DNA of 64,000 nucleotides from Plecoglossus altivelis (lineage: Eukaryota > Chordata > Actinopteri > Osmeriformes > Plecoglossidae), in NCBI GenBank assembly GCA_036571765.1, contig BROE01000004.1, positions 3,509,997-3,573,996 on the forward strand, written 5' to 3'. The notes beneath the pieces are model-generated. The model was given only the letters and a program-made list of their open reading frames with translations, did no database searches and had not been told where the DNA came from. Below, piece by piece: positions 37,819 through 51,075 of this stretch. Numbering within the stretch: the stretch's first letter is position 1; each line of letters opens with the position of its first letter. The position numbers and the translations under genes were made by a program.

Positions 37819-37921
37819 ATCCTATTCAATTTTAAAACAATTTCAAACAATCCTACCTTGGTTAAAACCAGCTAACACAGCTGGTGGTGACAATACACAA
37901 TCCCTCCACTGTTCTCAGTGA
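37819..37921 (+). repeat. Copy 2 of a diverged 100-bp local repeat
   Basis: Same orientation as 36910-37009, about 900 bp away, with the last 60 bp most alike. It ends about 220 bp before the CAGG array at the gap. Confidence 0.85.
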
Positions 37922-38140
37922 GGAATATTCATCATGGAAACTACAAAGGTAAGTTCAATCAGGCAAATTATTTTTGAGAGGGAGGGGGGGGGAGTCGTGA
38001 CTCGAGTCGTAGATTACGAATCTATCTTTTTAAATAAGCACGGGGTTATGAGACAAGGGGACGAATCGAGTCCTTTAGAAAGGAAATGTGTCTGAGGCTG
38101 TCTCTGTGCTTCACAGTCTGTGGTAGAGGCAGACGAGGAG

Positions 38141-38162
38141 GACAGGCAGGCAGGCAGGCAGG

Positions 38163-38201
<39 letters not shown>

Positions 38202-38211
38202 AGAGAGGCAG
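38141..38211. repeat. (CAGG)n / (GGCA)n microsatellite at gap edge
   Basis: About 15 near-perfect tetranucleotide copies with one GGGA interruption run directly into the gap. The true array is probably longer than shown. Confidence 0.95.
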
Positions 38212-39000
38212 NNNNNNNNNNNNNNNNNNNNNNNNNNNNNNNNNNNNNNNNNNNNNNNNNNNNNNNNNNNNNNNNNNNNNNNNNNNNNNNNNNNNNNNNN
38301 NNNNNNNNNNNNNNNNNNNNNNNNNNNNNNNNNNNNNNNNNNNNNNNNNNNNNNNNNNNNNNNNNNNNNNNNNNNNNNNNNNNNNNNNNNNNNNNNNNNN
38401 NNNNNNNNNNNNNNNNNNNNNNNNNNNNNNNNNNNNNNNNNNNNNNNNNNNNNNNNNNNNNNNNNNNNNNNNNNNNNNNNNNNNNNNNNNNNNNNNNNNN
38501 NNNNNNNNNNNNNNNNNNNNNNNNNNNNNNNNNNNNNNNNNNNNNNNNNNNNNNNNNNNNNNNNNNNNNNNNNNNNNNNNNNNNNNNNNNNNNNNNNNNN
38601 NNNNNNNNNNNNNNNNNNNNNNNNNNNNNNNNNNNNNNNNNNNNNNNNNNNNNNNNNNNNNNNNNNNNNNNNNNNNNNNNNNNNNNNNNNNNNNNNNNNN
38701 NNNNNNNNNNNNNNNNNNNNNNNNNNNNNNNNNNNNNNNNNNNNNNNNNNNNNNNNNNNNNNNNNNNNNNNNNNNNNNNNNNNNNNNNNNNNNNNNNNNN
38801 NNNNNNNNNNNNNNNNNNNNNNNNNNNNNNNNNNNNNNNNNNNNNNNNNNNNNNNNNNNNNNNNNNNNNNNNNNNNNNNNNNNNNNNNNNNNNNNNNNNN
38901 NNNNNNNNNNNNNNNNNNNNNNNNNNNNNNNNNNNNNNNNNNNNNNNNNNNNNNNNNNNNNNNNNNNNNNNNNNNNNNNNNNNNNNNNNNNNNNNNNNNN
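38212..39000. other. Assembly gap (789 N)
   Basis: Every base is N. The left edge is a CAGG tetranucleotide repeat, a common cause of assembly breaks. The gap lies in the interval that must contain a missing klhl29 exon. The stated length may be an estimate. Confidence 0.99.
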
Positions 39001-39544
39001 GACAACAGCCGTAAACAACAAGAACCCGCCTGCTCGGAAACACGGTCTGGTGATGTCATATTTCCAGCCAAATCGCTTCTAAAAGACCCGCGGTCACAAT
39101 GAAAACACGCCAGTCCAGACCGACATTTCGCTCTCACTGCATTGAGGACAGGTAATTTAATGGACATTGGCGGTACCATCCATTCAGAATAACAGATCCT
39201 ACTTTATTTACCCGTACAGTAAATCAATACTGGATGCGTTACGGTGAGAAAAGAGAAAAGATCGTCCACATCCAGTCATTCGTATCTTACAGATACGAAG
39301 CTGCAGCTTTCTGTCAGTTTCTCTTCAGTTTAGAATCTTTCCGGAAACAAAGAATAGACGTTCACTGAGCACAGCACAAGCCGCTCCAGACAGAGAGTCG
39401 CAGTCGAGGTCGGGAGCAAACAGATCTCTCCCATATCTCTTTTTCGATATGCCAACTTCAGACTGTCTGACCTAACAGCAGACCTCATTAACACCAGTGT
39501 TGTTTGATTATCAGACATACAAGTGGATGGATTTGCAAGAACTG

Positions 39545-39930
39545 AACCCCTGACACACACAACCCTGACACACAACCCTCAAACACACAACCCTGACACA
39601 CACAACGCTGACACACAACCCTGACACACACAACCCTCACACACAACCCTCACACATAACCCTGACACACAACCCTCACTCACAACCCTGACACGCAACC
39701 CTGACACACACAACCCTATCACACACAACCCTCACACACACAACCCTGAGACACACAACCCTCACACACAACCCTCACACATAACCCTATCACACACAAC
39801 CCTATCACACACAACCCTGACACACACAACCCTGACACACACAACCCTGACACACACAACCCTCACACACAACCCTGTCACATACAACCCTGACACACAA
39901 CCCTGACACACAACCCAGACACACAACTCC
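39545..39930 (+). repeat. 15-bp minisatellite (ACACACAACCCTGAC)
   Basis: About 25 copies of a 13-15 bp unit, CA dinucleotides punctuated by an ACCCTGAC, ACCCTCAC or ACCCTATC core. It begins about 545 bp right of the assembly gap. Confidence 0.95.
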
Positions 39931-41663
39931 TTAAAAGTCCTTCTTTAGAGATCCTATGTTGCTTTACCAGACAGCCTGTGAATGTATCAGCCAAACTGAC
40001 GCCAAACCTACATATCCTCTTAAAAAACATTTTTCTTCCTCTTTCCTTCGGAGGCCATTTTCCAGTCTGTCCTTGTTGGGTCTGGTTGAATGTGTTCCAG
40101 CTCCCTGGGGTGTGTGAGGGGGCTGGAAGACAGATTTTTATCCCAGAAGATGAAGTGGTCAGCGGCTAAGCGATACGATGGCTGGACACCCTGTGGAGAG
40201 CTAGTAGGTGTTACCGGCACTGGAGAGTGTAGGAGACAAACAGCCAGAGGTGGGCTACACTACAGAGGCATGCTGGGATTGTTACTGCCTTGCCATGGAG
40301 GATAAACTGAGGGGAAAACCTTGGTTCACTGATGCTGTAGTATTGGAAGGGAACAAGACCGGGTGGGTGAAGGTTTGCCGAGGGTTTTCTTACTCCAGAA
40401 AGAGGGGATTGTTTAAAAAAAAGGGATTTCTTTCATTCAGACAGGAATGTGCGGCTAGCTATCTGGCCCAACACTTTTCAAATGCTAATTTGGCTTTATC
40501 CATATGGAAAAACTCATTTCAAGGTCGACATCCTGTATGGAGAGTCTCGAACGACAGGTAAAATATAGATGTTATGATTTGGCGCCGTCCGTTAAATTTT
40601 TTGCTGCCCACTTCAGTTCCATTGGTGTAAAAACGTTTTTGTGGGTTTCAACATTTTTCAGTGAACAAATACAGCTCCACAGAAATGACTTTAAAATGAT
40701 GTGTGCCCCCCCCCCCCTGCAAGAACACAGAAACCCAGTTCGCAGACACCAACGCTTCTGTCAATGCACTGCTGCTTCTCAAAATGTGAGGGTCATTTGT
40801 AAGTGAATTTTTGGGGTTTTTCATCACGTCTTTCAAGTCATACTCTAACAGCAAGTGCAGCCACTTCTAGAAATAAGCCTAGTCGAAAACAATCTTGTAG
40901 CTCTACAGGAACACAGTAAAAATCCATTGATAAAGACCTCTTGACAGTAAAACATCTAAAACATGCAGAGGGTCAATAACGTCTACACGATAATGGAGGA
41001 GAAATCCCAAAGAAGCCTTCAGAAAGCCTTGAGCGTAGCTGGGAGACGGGAAAATCGATGGGTCCAAACAGGCTCCTCGCGCCTTTTGTTTTCAGCCGTC
41101 TTGGTGCCACACCCTCCCAGCGCAAGGTGGAGCGCACGGCTCGGCTCAAAAATACCAGCGAGGGCCAGTACGGAATGACTAAACGCCTTGCGGTGCTATC
41201 ACAGGGAAAACCAAAGACAGAGAAATCTTTCCGGCTTGTTGGGCTATCCATTTGTTTTCCCATTAATCTACAAACTGCAGAAAATCACATGTCTTCCCGC
41301 TACCTATTTTCCTGCCTCCATGCCAGCAATCAACACGCTCTCCAAAGCCAGGGAGAGATTGTCCAAAACATTGGCAGACACACAATCGTTTTGGACCCAC
41401 TATTTTGGGGAATCTCTCTTTGGTGAAGCTTCTTTAAACCCATCACAATCCTACATGATGCTTTGCATACAAGGCATCTAAGTGCAATTTTTGGTGAGAT
41501 TTGAATTGCATTGCAGATCAAATACAGTTCAATCTAAAAGGTACAGTGAATGGAAAGACAGCACTTTGGGATGAAGTGTTGTCGTCTGACTTGAATAAGG
41601 GAGTAATAAACAGCTTTAATCAATTACATTTCAAGGAAGTAATCCCACATGTCTTCTCTCAAT

Positions 41664-41785
41664 CACACACACACACACTCGCTCACACACACACTCACAC
41701 ACACACACTCTCTCTCTCACACACACACACACACACTCTCTCTCTCACACACACACTCTCTCTCTCACACACACACACACAAATA
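41664..41785 (+). repeat. (CA)n(CT)n compound repeat
   Basis: CA runs are separated by recurring CTCTCTCTCTC blocks. Confidence 0.95.
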
Positions 41786-42161
41786 ATCTCACATAGATAT
41801 GTGTACAGTTCCAGGATGCAGCCTGATATCAATAAATTATTATGCAATGGCATGTTCTACTATTTATAATTCAATACATAATAAACACATAGTATCTAAT
41901 TAACTTACATTACAATCATTACATGTATGGATAGGGTGAAAAACCGAAAATCACATACACGTAAGAGTGTGTTAAGGCTGCGAGGCACATATACACAACA
42001 CATCCAGCACAGCTTGTGAGAACGCGACAGTCAACTGAGCCGGCCCCATCCGGCCCTCAGGAACCTCACCTGGCCTCCCAGCGGATGTGTTGACAGAAGC
42101 GTAATCTACGAGTTGGAAGCTGGCACGGCTGCTAAGTCTCTTGTAGAAATACGATGTCAAA

Positions 42162-42198
42162 GCGGTAGGAGGAGGAGGAGGAGGAGGAGGAGGGGGGG
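42162..42198 (+). repeat. (GGA)n trinucleotide repeat
   Basis: About nine GGA units end in a poly-G run. Confidence 0.93.
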
Positions 42199-45100
42199 TG
42201 CCGAGGACAGGGTATTCTCCTCCTAAAGCTTATTGAGCTGTCGGGTTTGAGTTCCTATCAGACACCATTGATTTCTTGTCACATATTAGGGAGGATGGGT
42301 TCGTACAGCCCTTCTCTGCACCAGTCAGTTTCCCAGCCCCAAACTCTGGGCATCAGGAAGTCCATGTTTGCGTATCGATTTGGGGTTGACACAGAGGACC
42401 GTCCCTTATTTAAACGGATCCTGGTCGAAAGGTGTCTGGTGGAGTTTCTGTAATCTTTAGGATAAACCATCAGACTCAAATAAGAGGTGGGGGGGGGGGG
42501 GGCGACCGAGGCAATATAAGGTGTCATCGTGTGACAGAGAGAGCCAGTTTAATGGCACTATTAGGTCTAATTGTGGGGACCTCAAGGAACTCCTGTTCAA
42601 AGACCGCGGGCGTCGTGAAAGAGCTGACAGACAAAATGGATTTCAGCTGCGTTTTTTCGGACCTTTCCATCACTCGTCGTGACTGTCAAGAGCAATTCTA
42701 CCGGGGGAAACGGGAACCCGTAATGACTGGTTTGGTGGTAGGCACGCAGAGAATCAACGACAACGATCAATGATTATTAAGTTTGAACATTCAGGGGGGA
42801 CAACAATGTACACGAGAAGAGTCTTATACCTTTTAGTATTTGGAGGCGAATACTAATAACTCACAACAGAAAAAAAAGCTTCCTTGTTAATGCCCTCTGT
42901 GTCATAACCGACCAGGCGAGACGTCTGTGTGAAAGACTGGTGCCTTTAAAAAAAATTTTTTTTTTAAAATAAATCTGCAGTGTTCCCGGAGCACAATAAA
43001 TAGGTTGTGGTCTCCGTGGAGACTAGCCCTCATAATGGAGATATACAATAGGCATGCAGAGGACATTGCTTGTGAGAATAGCCACAATCTCACGGCTACG
43101 CCTGGACATTAGCAAGAGTCATTAGGCCTGTTTAAATGAGGTCGTTAAGCTGATGAAATGAGGCCGTATATTTGAGTGTGGAGGAAAGGAAGAGTTCCTA
43201 TTCCTTATTGTTAGACAGTCTCTTCTGAGTCAAGTGCACCGTAAGTCTGGCGGAGCAGAGAAGGGTCCGGCGTGGGGCGTGAAGAAGGCTGACGGTCAGC
43301 ATTTCGGAGAGTTCACACTAACCTCCATCACTGTCAAATAAACTTTAATAGCAGTAATATCCTCCAAAATCTTTTAATCACGCCGCTGCATTTGTATGCG
43401 AGACTTGATAATACAGCCATGAGGATGCGATAATTGGACGGTGCTTTTATTCCCCAGCAGCTAATATTGTTTTAAACAGAATAGACTGGCGAGTGGGTGA
43501 AAAGGCCCTTTGCTACGAAAGTCTCCTCCACCCAGACATGCTCTTGAGCCACATCTATCTGATTTCTGAAGCCTGAAGCCGTTCCCCAAACAAACCCAAC
43601 AGGAGAACAAACCCGTCTCGTCGATCGCCATGTCTCACACACTTGAACATGTCCTCCAATCCGTAAGTCATTTTAAAAGCGGCCTTTTTTATTCTCATCT
43701 CATTGTTAATCAACACTTCACACAATAACGTTTTGTTCAACCGCCCGAGAATCTCTGCTGTTGCAAGGACGTCGCTGGCAAGGAGGTCGCGTGTCTCATT
43801 CACGACGGAAAAGGTCCTCGTTTGCCACGGAAAAGGTCCTGGGAAGAATCACAAAGTCAGAACGCTAGAAGCCAACTCGGTCTAGGCGGTACAGAAACAC
43901 AAGGCTAGTCAAGGATGAGCCGCTGAAATCCTGTTCAACCACACAGAGATATAAACTGTCATTCTGCTTGACAAGGCCTCCGACAGGGTGGGAGAGGCAG
44001 ACGGGAGCTGCGAGCTCTCTGGAGCTCGGGGGAAGAGGAAGCATAGCGATAAAGGACGAGAGCTTACATTTAAACATCCATCGTTACAGCAGCTGTGAGA
44101 CGGATGACCCCCCCTTAGCCCGAACGCTGGGAAATATGACAACACTTCCTGTCTGTCTACTGACACATCCTATCCCAATGCTTATCTGGGATTAAGGCTT
44201 CGATTCATCAACAAACTCATCTGTTAACTGTTTCACTGCACAGCTAGGTTCGTATAAACGGGGATTCACACCAAAGTTTTGCACTGATATCAGACAAGCC
44301 CTACCTTGTTTAGTCACTGCCGTCAAACTTGACTGTGTTAAGATAAGTAACTGGTACGTCTGCTGTTTACGTTACAACACGCACAAGGTTCTGAAAATGG
44401 ACAGGCAGCTACATTTTGCTATACCGCCGGAATGGATGTTGTACAATTAATTATTGATAGACATATCGTGGCAACCTCAGTAAATAAATAATCATAATGT
44501 TCATTCATGCTCCAGTTTGATTATGTTTTTCTTTTGTTTTTCACCCGTCTGTAGCTGAGTGCAGCTCTACTGAACGCCTGCTGGATGGTAAATAGCCCTT
44601 AAATTAGGTCCCTGGCCTTCCAGCTTGGTTATCTGTGATGATCGGAACAGTGTGTGCTGCTTGAAAACACTCATCTTCCCTCTGGCGCATCATTTAACAT
44701 GTCTCATTTGCGCCGGAAATATGCGGGTCACACAGCCCGAGATTTCTGGTCACATTTTTACCTCACGTAATTCACATCTAAATGATCTGGATAAAAACAA
44801 TGACTGCATTTTTTTGGGGGTGGTGGTGGTTATCATGTAATAAATATTAATATCGTTCTTTTGAGCAAGTTTAATCAGAAGAGGGTAGCCTTAAGCTAAA
44901 AGGACAAACACATTTTCTGGTAACTGCACCTCAACCTAAATCTTTCAAGGGCAACGAAATCTGACTCCAGAACACCGATTGAAAATACTCAGCAACACTT
45001 TAAGAGAGGAAATGTTGACAAGATTTATGGAAATTCTTGGTAACTGTCAATGTTAGTGTTGTGGAGGAAAAAAAGAGAGACAGTTGGAAACTATTTCATT

Positions 45101-45702
45101 ATGCAGAAACAAAAACTGCTTTCAAGAAGAATCGTTCCACAACAAATCAACGGAGGACAAAAGCGTTGAGGATAATGATAATTGTTTCACAGACATAGAT
45201 ATTATAACACGTTTCTATATATACATTTTACTTTCGCAAAATGTAATTATCTTGCATGCTTCATAAAAAATACATTGGGTTAAGCTGTCAAAGGTCATAA
45301 GTAACAAAAATTCTGTTCTGGTCGATAAATGTTCATGTTAATTTGGTAGCGCTTCACTTTAAGCAGGACTTCCTCGGAATTCATGACCTTTATGAAAACC
45401 TCCATGGCAGATTCATGAGTTTAACGTGAGTTTAATCATTCATAGCAACCTTCAAGCCGCATCACTTTGACATTACTTTAACGTCGTTTGAGGAAGATCT
45501 TGGAAACAAAAGTCTGCTTTTTCAAATGAGAGCGCGCCATCGGCATCAAATTGTGTTCACAACGATGAAAATGAGAAAGGTTTGAGCAAGTTATTCGTAG
45601 ATATCCTTATTAAAAGTCAGGACCAAACAATATATTCTATTAGATATTCTGTATTAAAATACAGTGTAACATCTCATGCACAGTCGTTGTGCGTAGACCT
45701 AC

Positions 45703-45772
45703 GAGTGTGTGTGTGTGTGTGTGTCTGTGTGTGTGTGTGTGTGAGACAGAGAGAGAGAGAGAGAGAGAGAGA
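45703..45772 (+). repeat. (TG)n(GA)n compound microsatellite
   Basis: TG run of about 20 units with one C interruption, then (GA) of about 10 units. Confidence 0.95.
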
Positions 45773-46944
45773 TTTTGTATAATAAAAACTGAATTATTAT
45801 TACACTTTTTTTTTGTATTTCCTTTGATCTGACGTCGAGTGATACTTCCACATTCAAATGTGTCACAAATGTGTAATGTCTAATTTTAAAGACCCCTTTC
45901 AAAAAACACGTTAACGTTAATTAAATGTTCAACTTGCGGAATAATAATATCGAATCCCTTCGCAACAGTCCGTCCAAGTGTCGTAGTGTTTCAACAAACT
46001 TAGTGTGGAGCTGCAGTAGAATTTGAGGGCGGTCGTTGGGTGTTGAAGCCACATTCTGTGAATAAAATCTTTACTTCCTGACGTTATTACCTTTATATTT
46101 GAGCCCTTTCAGTGTGTGGCTCGTCATGCCTTGATCACGAGGAGCTAACAGGCTTGTGGAGGGTAGCGTCCTTCGTTTGGACAATGCCTTTCCGTTTCAT
46201 TGACAGACTCGCACCTTGTTGAAGGCCCGCGGTGAAAAGGTTTATGCAAATAAGACGGTCTTTAAGAAATTATTTTGTTATGTTGATTGGAAAATGGAAG
46301 TAGGAGCAGTGAGGGAGCCGTATCTGGGGCAGATCAAATTCAACGGCGGAAAAGGCGCCGTACAGTGGATCTGAACAGGTTCGCATTTAAACACAACGGC
46401 ACAAAAGCAAGACTGCAATAAATCGTCTTCTAAAAATAAGACGCGCAACCCCGGAATACTGATTACGCTTGGGTGGTGTTTGACAATATTTCTTGCTCTC
46501 CCTCCAACGTTTGCACACTTCGTAACGTCTCGTGATGAAATGGCTGCGATTTCAATCTGACCTTGATGTGTTCTCTTCCTGCTCTGTTCCAACTGCAACA
46601 TAATAATAATCGTGGGCAGCGTAAGTGACGTGGGCCAGCGGAAATGTCACTACAAATCAGGCTTCTACAAGACAAAGCAGGTTGTGCACCGCCGACGAGA
46701 ACAAAACTGACAAACTTGGTAAACAGGCGAACCCTCGCAGACCGGAGGGTGTTTGTTGTTCTTTGAGCACGTCTAAAATATGACTCATAAACCTAGCTGA
46801 CATTTATAGCTCCCGGTAATACTACAAGTAATGGATCAAATGAGCCGGAGTCTTCATCGAAGGAGAGAGGAAACTCGGTGGTGCAATCATCATACACTAA
46901 ATTCTCAAGACGCTCCCGTTGAAGCACAACCACGGCAACTAGGC

Positions 46945-46976
46945 TTCTGTCTCTCTCTCTTGCTTTCACTCTGCTT

Positions 46977-47011
<35 letters not shown>

Positions 47012-47125
47012 ATTGTGTGCTCTCTCTATTGTCCGCTCTCTCTCTCTCTATTGTCTGCTCTCTCTCTCGTCCTCTCTCTCGTCCGCTCTCTCGCTCTCTC
47101 GCTCTCCCTCTTCATTTGTCTCTGT
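46945..47125 (+). repeat. (CT)n repeat with TATTGT(C/G)TGCTC interruptions
   Basis: CT runs are broken by a recurring TATTGT-GCTCTCTCT block. Confidence 0.93.
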
Positions 47126-47869
47126 GTGTGACTGACAGCCCTTAAACACCCCTTGGCATGACTAGAGGTGAGGTATGCTGAATCAGCCCTTCACATCCGC
47201 TGAAGGCCAGACAGCGCAGGTAGACAGCAGAGATCAACACCACAACACAGAGTGGAGTTACCTTTAAAGAGCCCTCACAAACCCTACAGGGCTGGAAATT
47301 AGGATCTCAAAATAATAATAACATGAAGTCATTTTACACTCTTTCCACGATGCCATTATACGCCAATGACATCTACAAAAACAGATTACTCAGCACTAGC
47401 CAATCCATTATTTTATTATTTTACCTCCCATCAGACAACAAACAGCCAACTGATGTTGTTATCTGACTAGTAGAGGGTTGATAAACATCTTTTTACTGAG
47501 GGCCTTCTTCTTCTTAACTTCTTCTGAAAAAACATCTGAAGCTCACAGTGGCCACAACACCATATATGTAAACATGGAAGACTAACATTTTCTTCCAGTG
47601 TGTCTAGCGGTTTGGGCTAATGGGTGCCGGGTAGTGTGATTCTCCACAGAGCTGATAATGAGAAACAGTGAGCTCCCAGTAATTTGTTAGCAGGAGTTAA
47701 GGTCAAACCGCAAAAGCGAGATGATTGAGTCACCCCCAAAGTCCCTATTAGAATTTGCATTTTAAAATATATCTATTATTTATGTGCGTATTATTCAAAT
47801 GACAGGCAGAGAGACTCCCCTGAGCACAGGAAGCTGGGTCGAGACACACAGGAAGCCACCATAAAAGAC

Positions 47870-48256
47870 AGAGAGACGGGGAGAGAAGAGAGAGGGCAGG
47901 GAGAGACAGAGAGAGGGAGAGACAAAGGGGCAGAGTCAGAGAAAGGAAGAGAGACAGAGAGAGGAAGAGAGAGAGACAGGGAGAGAGAGACAGAGAGAGG
48001 GAGAGACAAAGGGGTAGAGACAGTGAGAAGGAGAGAGACAGAGACAGAGAGAGACAGAGGGAGAGAGAGAGACAGAGAGAGACAGAGGGAGAGAGAGAGA
48101 CAGAGAGAGACAGAGGGAGAGAGAGACAAAGGGGCAAAGACAGCGAGAGAGAGAGACAGAGGGAGAGAGACAGAGACAGAGAGAGACAGAGACAGAGACA
48201 GAGGGAGAGAGAGAGAGACAGCCTGACAGATAGTAAGAGAGAGAGAGAGAGTTGGA
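47870..48256 (+). repeat. (GA)n minisatellite with GACAAAGGGGCA blocks
   Basis: About 390 bp of GAGAGACAGAGAGAGGGAGA units. A GACAAAGGGG block recurs four times at roughly 70-120 bp intervals, showing higher-order structure. Confidence 0.95.
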
Positions 48257-50449
48257 AGAACAGAAAAAAAGGGTTTGAACTCATTAAACGTATCCATCAT
48301 GACTGCGTGTGCCGTAAATGATGATTGTTTTTAGTTTTTTTTCCGTCCCAGTTCGACTTTAATAGATTAATGAAAGACTCTATGTAGCCCTTTCCAATAC
48401 CCTTTTGCGCTGACACTCAGTATAACAGGTATTAGCACAGGTACTATGTAGTGTTGCCCCAAAACAGTATGGCTCTAAGAATCTTTATTTCAACTCTCAG
48501 CCCCTCGCCCTTGTTGTTAGCTTGAAATCAAATTATCTCCAAAGGTCTAATCAATAGCCCAGACAATGCATGTCCATTCCATTTCCTACAGCAGATTACT
48601 GAACCTCAGACTCCCCCCCACACACAGGCATACAGATGTTTAATTAAAAGGGTATTAATTATGGTAATAACATGAGCACCCCATCCATCACAATACAACC
48701 CAGCAGTGGATAACTAGAGAGACAGGCGGCCACAGCTGCCAGTGGTGTTCCGTGTTCCGTGCTCTGAGTTCCGAGCTCCGCGTTCCGCACGGGGAGGTCC
48801 AGGACCAAGCTGATCAAACATGGAACTGATCCATCCCAGATATCGCTCGGGCGCGGGACGGGGGGGGGGGGGAGGGGGGGGGAAATGGAGCCCACAGTAT
48901 TGGATATAGATTTTTCCCTCCCGTTATATTAAAAGCAACTTCTCAGAAGCGACGGGAGAGACGGTCTGTGTCTACGCATCCTGCTTAGAAACCAGCGCCA
49001 AGTCACCTGAGGACTTTAGGAAAAAAGGGAACAGCAACAAAGGTTATTTGCAATCAAAGGCAGAGCAGGCAGCACAGTGACCTCACCACTGCTGAGGAGA
49101 ATATCAGCTACTACTGCCAGGAGTCAAGATTCACCCCGAGGCACTGATCTTGAATCAGCCGCCATAATTGCTCTTTTACATGGCAGATTCATTTATACAC
49201 ACACAGTATGCCACAAAAGAGGCCACAAAGGCAGAAACATGGGACTTTTGTTCCTCCTGACAGCTGCTTCGGAGCTCATGTAGAGATCTATGTCAGAGGT
49301 GTTCACAGGCATCTCCTAGTGAAGAGCCAGCCAGTCTCCAGTGACTAAGTATTTACCTGAGCATGGTGAACACTTGATCGCTCTGATGATAAACACGAGG
49401 ACGTATGGGCATGGTATCTAAATGCTATTTCGAACAATGTGATTGATGCTTTTAAAACCCTGCATTTGCGCTCAGCTTTCGGACAGAGTTAACCTTAAGG
49501 TGGCGGTGCCTCTGAATGTCAACCCTTTTCCATGCAGACCTTTTTAAATGCCACCGCTCTCTATTCTGCCCTCGTGGAACGGGGGAGACAAAGGGGAAGC
49601 GGGGGGGGGGAACGGGGGAGGAGAGGCTAGTGACAGATAAGAGAAGAGCGAGCTTTTTCAGGCTGGAAAAACCAAATGACACGCAGTCAGCTCGACTCAG
49701 CGGGGAGTTCATTGAACACCTGAAGGGGAAGAACACGCCCGCTAAGTGGGGGGTCTTTTCAAGGGGCTGGAGAGCCGATTCGCTCATCTGCAGATACGTC
49801 CAATTACAGAGCGTGGCCGGCTGACAAGCCACCTCAGACAGGACAGACTCCTCCTCTGGTTAATGTGCAGAAGACGCGGTGGCGGTGATAACCAGCCCGG
49901 CACCGCTGTCCTCTTCAAGAGCAGAGTGTCGACGCACTAGCATGCAGAAAGCTACCCCTCTCATTATCACGTAACCTTTCAAGCAGACTGCTCGGTCCAG
50001 CCATCACATCTTCCTCCTCAAGGGGAAATTATGTTTGATATAATATATTGTATATAAGATGATGCGTGCGATGCCACAAACAGTAGATTACTCAGGTGAC
50101 GTGGCAGCTTAAATCAGCTGCCAGGGTACGTCCGATGGTGGTGATGGTGGTAATTGATCTGTAAAGGCCAGCTGGCCAGGTCCGAGGTCAGGCTTCGACT
50201 ACAGAACACAACCCCCATGACTCAGAACCTCTGACCTTACGGTGGCACCGAGAAGCGTGGTGAAAGCTCCGTCGAGGAATCATCCCAAGACTGTTGGGAT
50301 GAATCTAACAAGACAGCCGCTTCAGCGTGCTGGAGATCATAGACTGCCGCAGCGGGCCGGGGGTTCACCAACATATCCCTCAAATGGAAAGTGACAAGCT
50401 TTCAAACCCTGTACATCACAGCTCTTTTGACCTGAGACATGTGGCCAAT

Positions 50450-50730
50450 GTAGCCAACGATGAGAAAACGTTTTGTCGGTCGGGGCTTCGCCCCAAAAGC
50501 CCGGAGAGATTCAGAATCGAGCATCGTCTTTGCCGGCGCCGACTCGGCACCCCGGCCGTCTATTCTCTGGCATCAAAGCGCACCTCGACCGCCGCCGCTA
50601 CCGACGCCACTATCCCATATTACATCTCTGCCACTCAGCGCCAACGGATCAGCAATCCAATTTCACACACGCACGCTCACAGGTAGGCTCCCTTGGCAGA
50701 CCTGTGGAGAGGAGGCTGCACGGCGTCACG
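50450..50730. other. CpG-rich patch within klhl29 intron
   Basis: Dense CpG words (GCCGGCGCCGACTCGGCACC near 50533-50552, GACCGCCGCCGCTACCGACG near 50587-50606). It has open frames on the plus strand, but none that I recognise. It may be a CpG island for an alternative promoter, but the orientation is unknown. Confidence 0.35.
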
Positions 50731-50989
50731 TAGACCAGGATACGTTTAAAGTGGAGAGAAAGAAGAGATGGAAAGCGATAGGGGAGAGGAAGAGAGACGG
50801 AAAAGAGAAATAGAGAGGAGGAGATAGAAGAAGGGACTTCTATCCCTACCGTGAGAACTATCGTTTGACTCAACCACAGAAGGGAGGGAGGGACTAATGT
50901 TCACAGTGTCCTAGGTTCATTCAGTCCTTCTGTTCACACACCTTTTGTAAGGAAAAAACAGCATCATGGAAATACATGGTGAAGTAAGT

Positions 50990-51075
50990 GAAAGACAGAG
51001 AGAGAGAGGGAGAGATGAGAGAGAAGGAGAGATCAGAGAGAGAGGGAGAGAGCGAGCGAGAGAAAGAGAGAACGG
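50990..51075 (+). repeat. (GA)n repeat
   Basis: GAGAGAGGGAGAGAT-type units. Confidence 0.9.

Noticed and set aside
38014..39179. Frames of over 300 codons across the gap
   Set aside because: They consist mostly of N; the readable ends are CAGG repeat or short unrelated sequence.
40973..41426. Overlapping open frames of about 100-120 codons on both strands near 41.0-41.4 kb
   Set aside because: Both strands are open, neither matches a family I know, and there are no convincing splice sites. Probably chance.
47748..48300. Minus-strand Ser/Leu frames of about 170-178 codons that look like membrane segments
   Set aside because: They are translations of the (GA)n array; Leu/Ser alternation is a repeat artefact.
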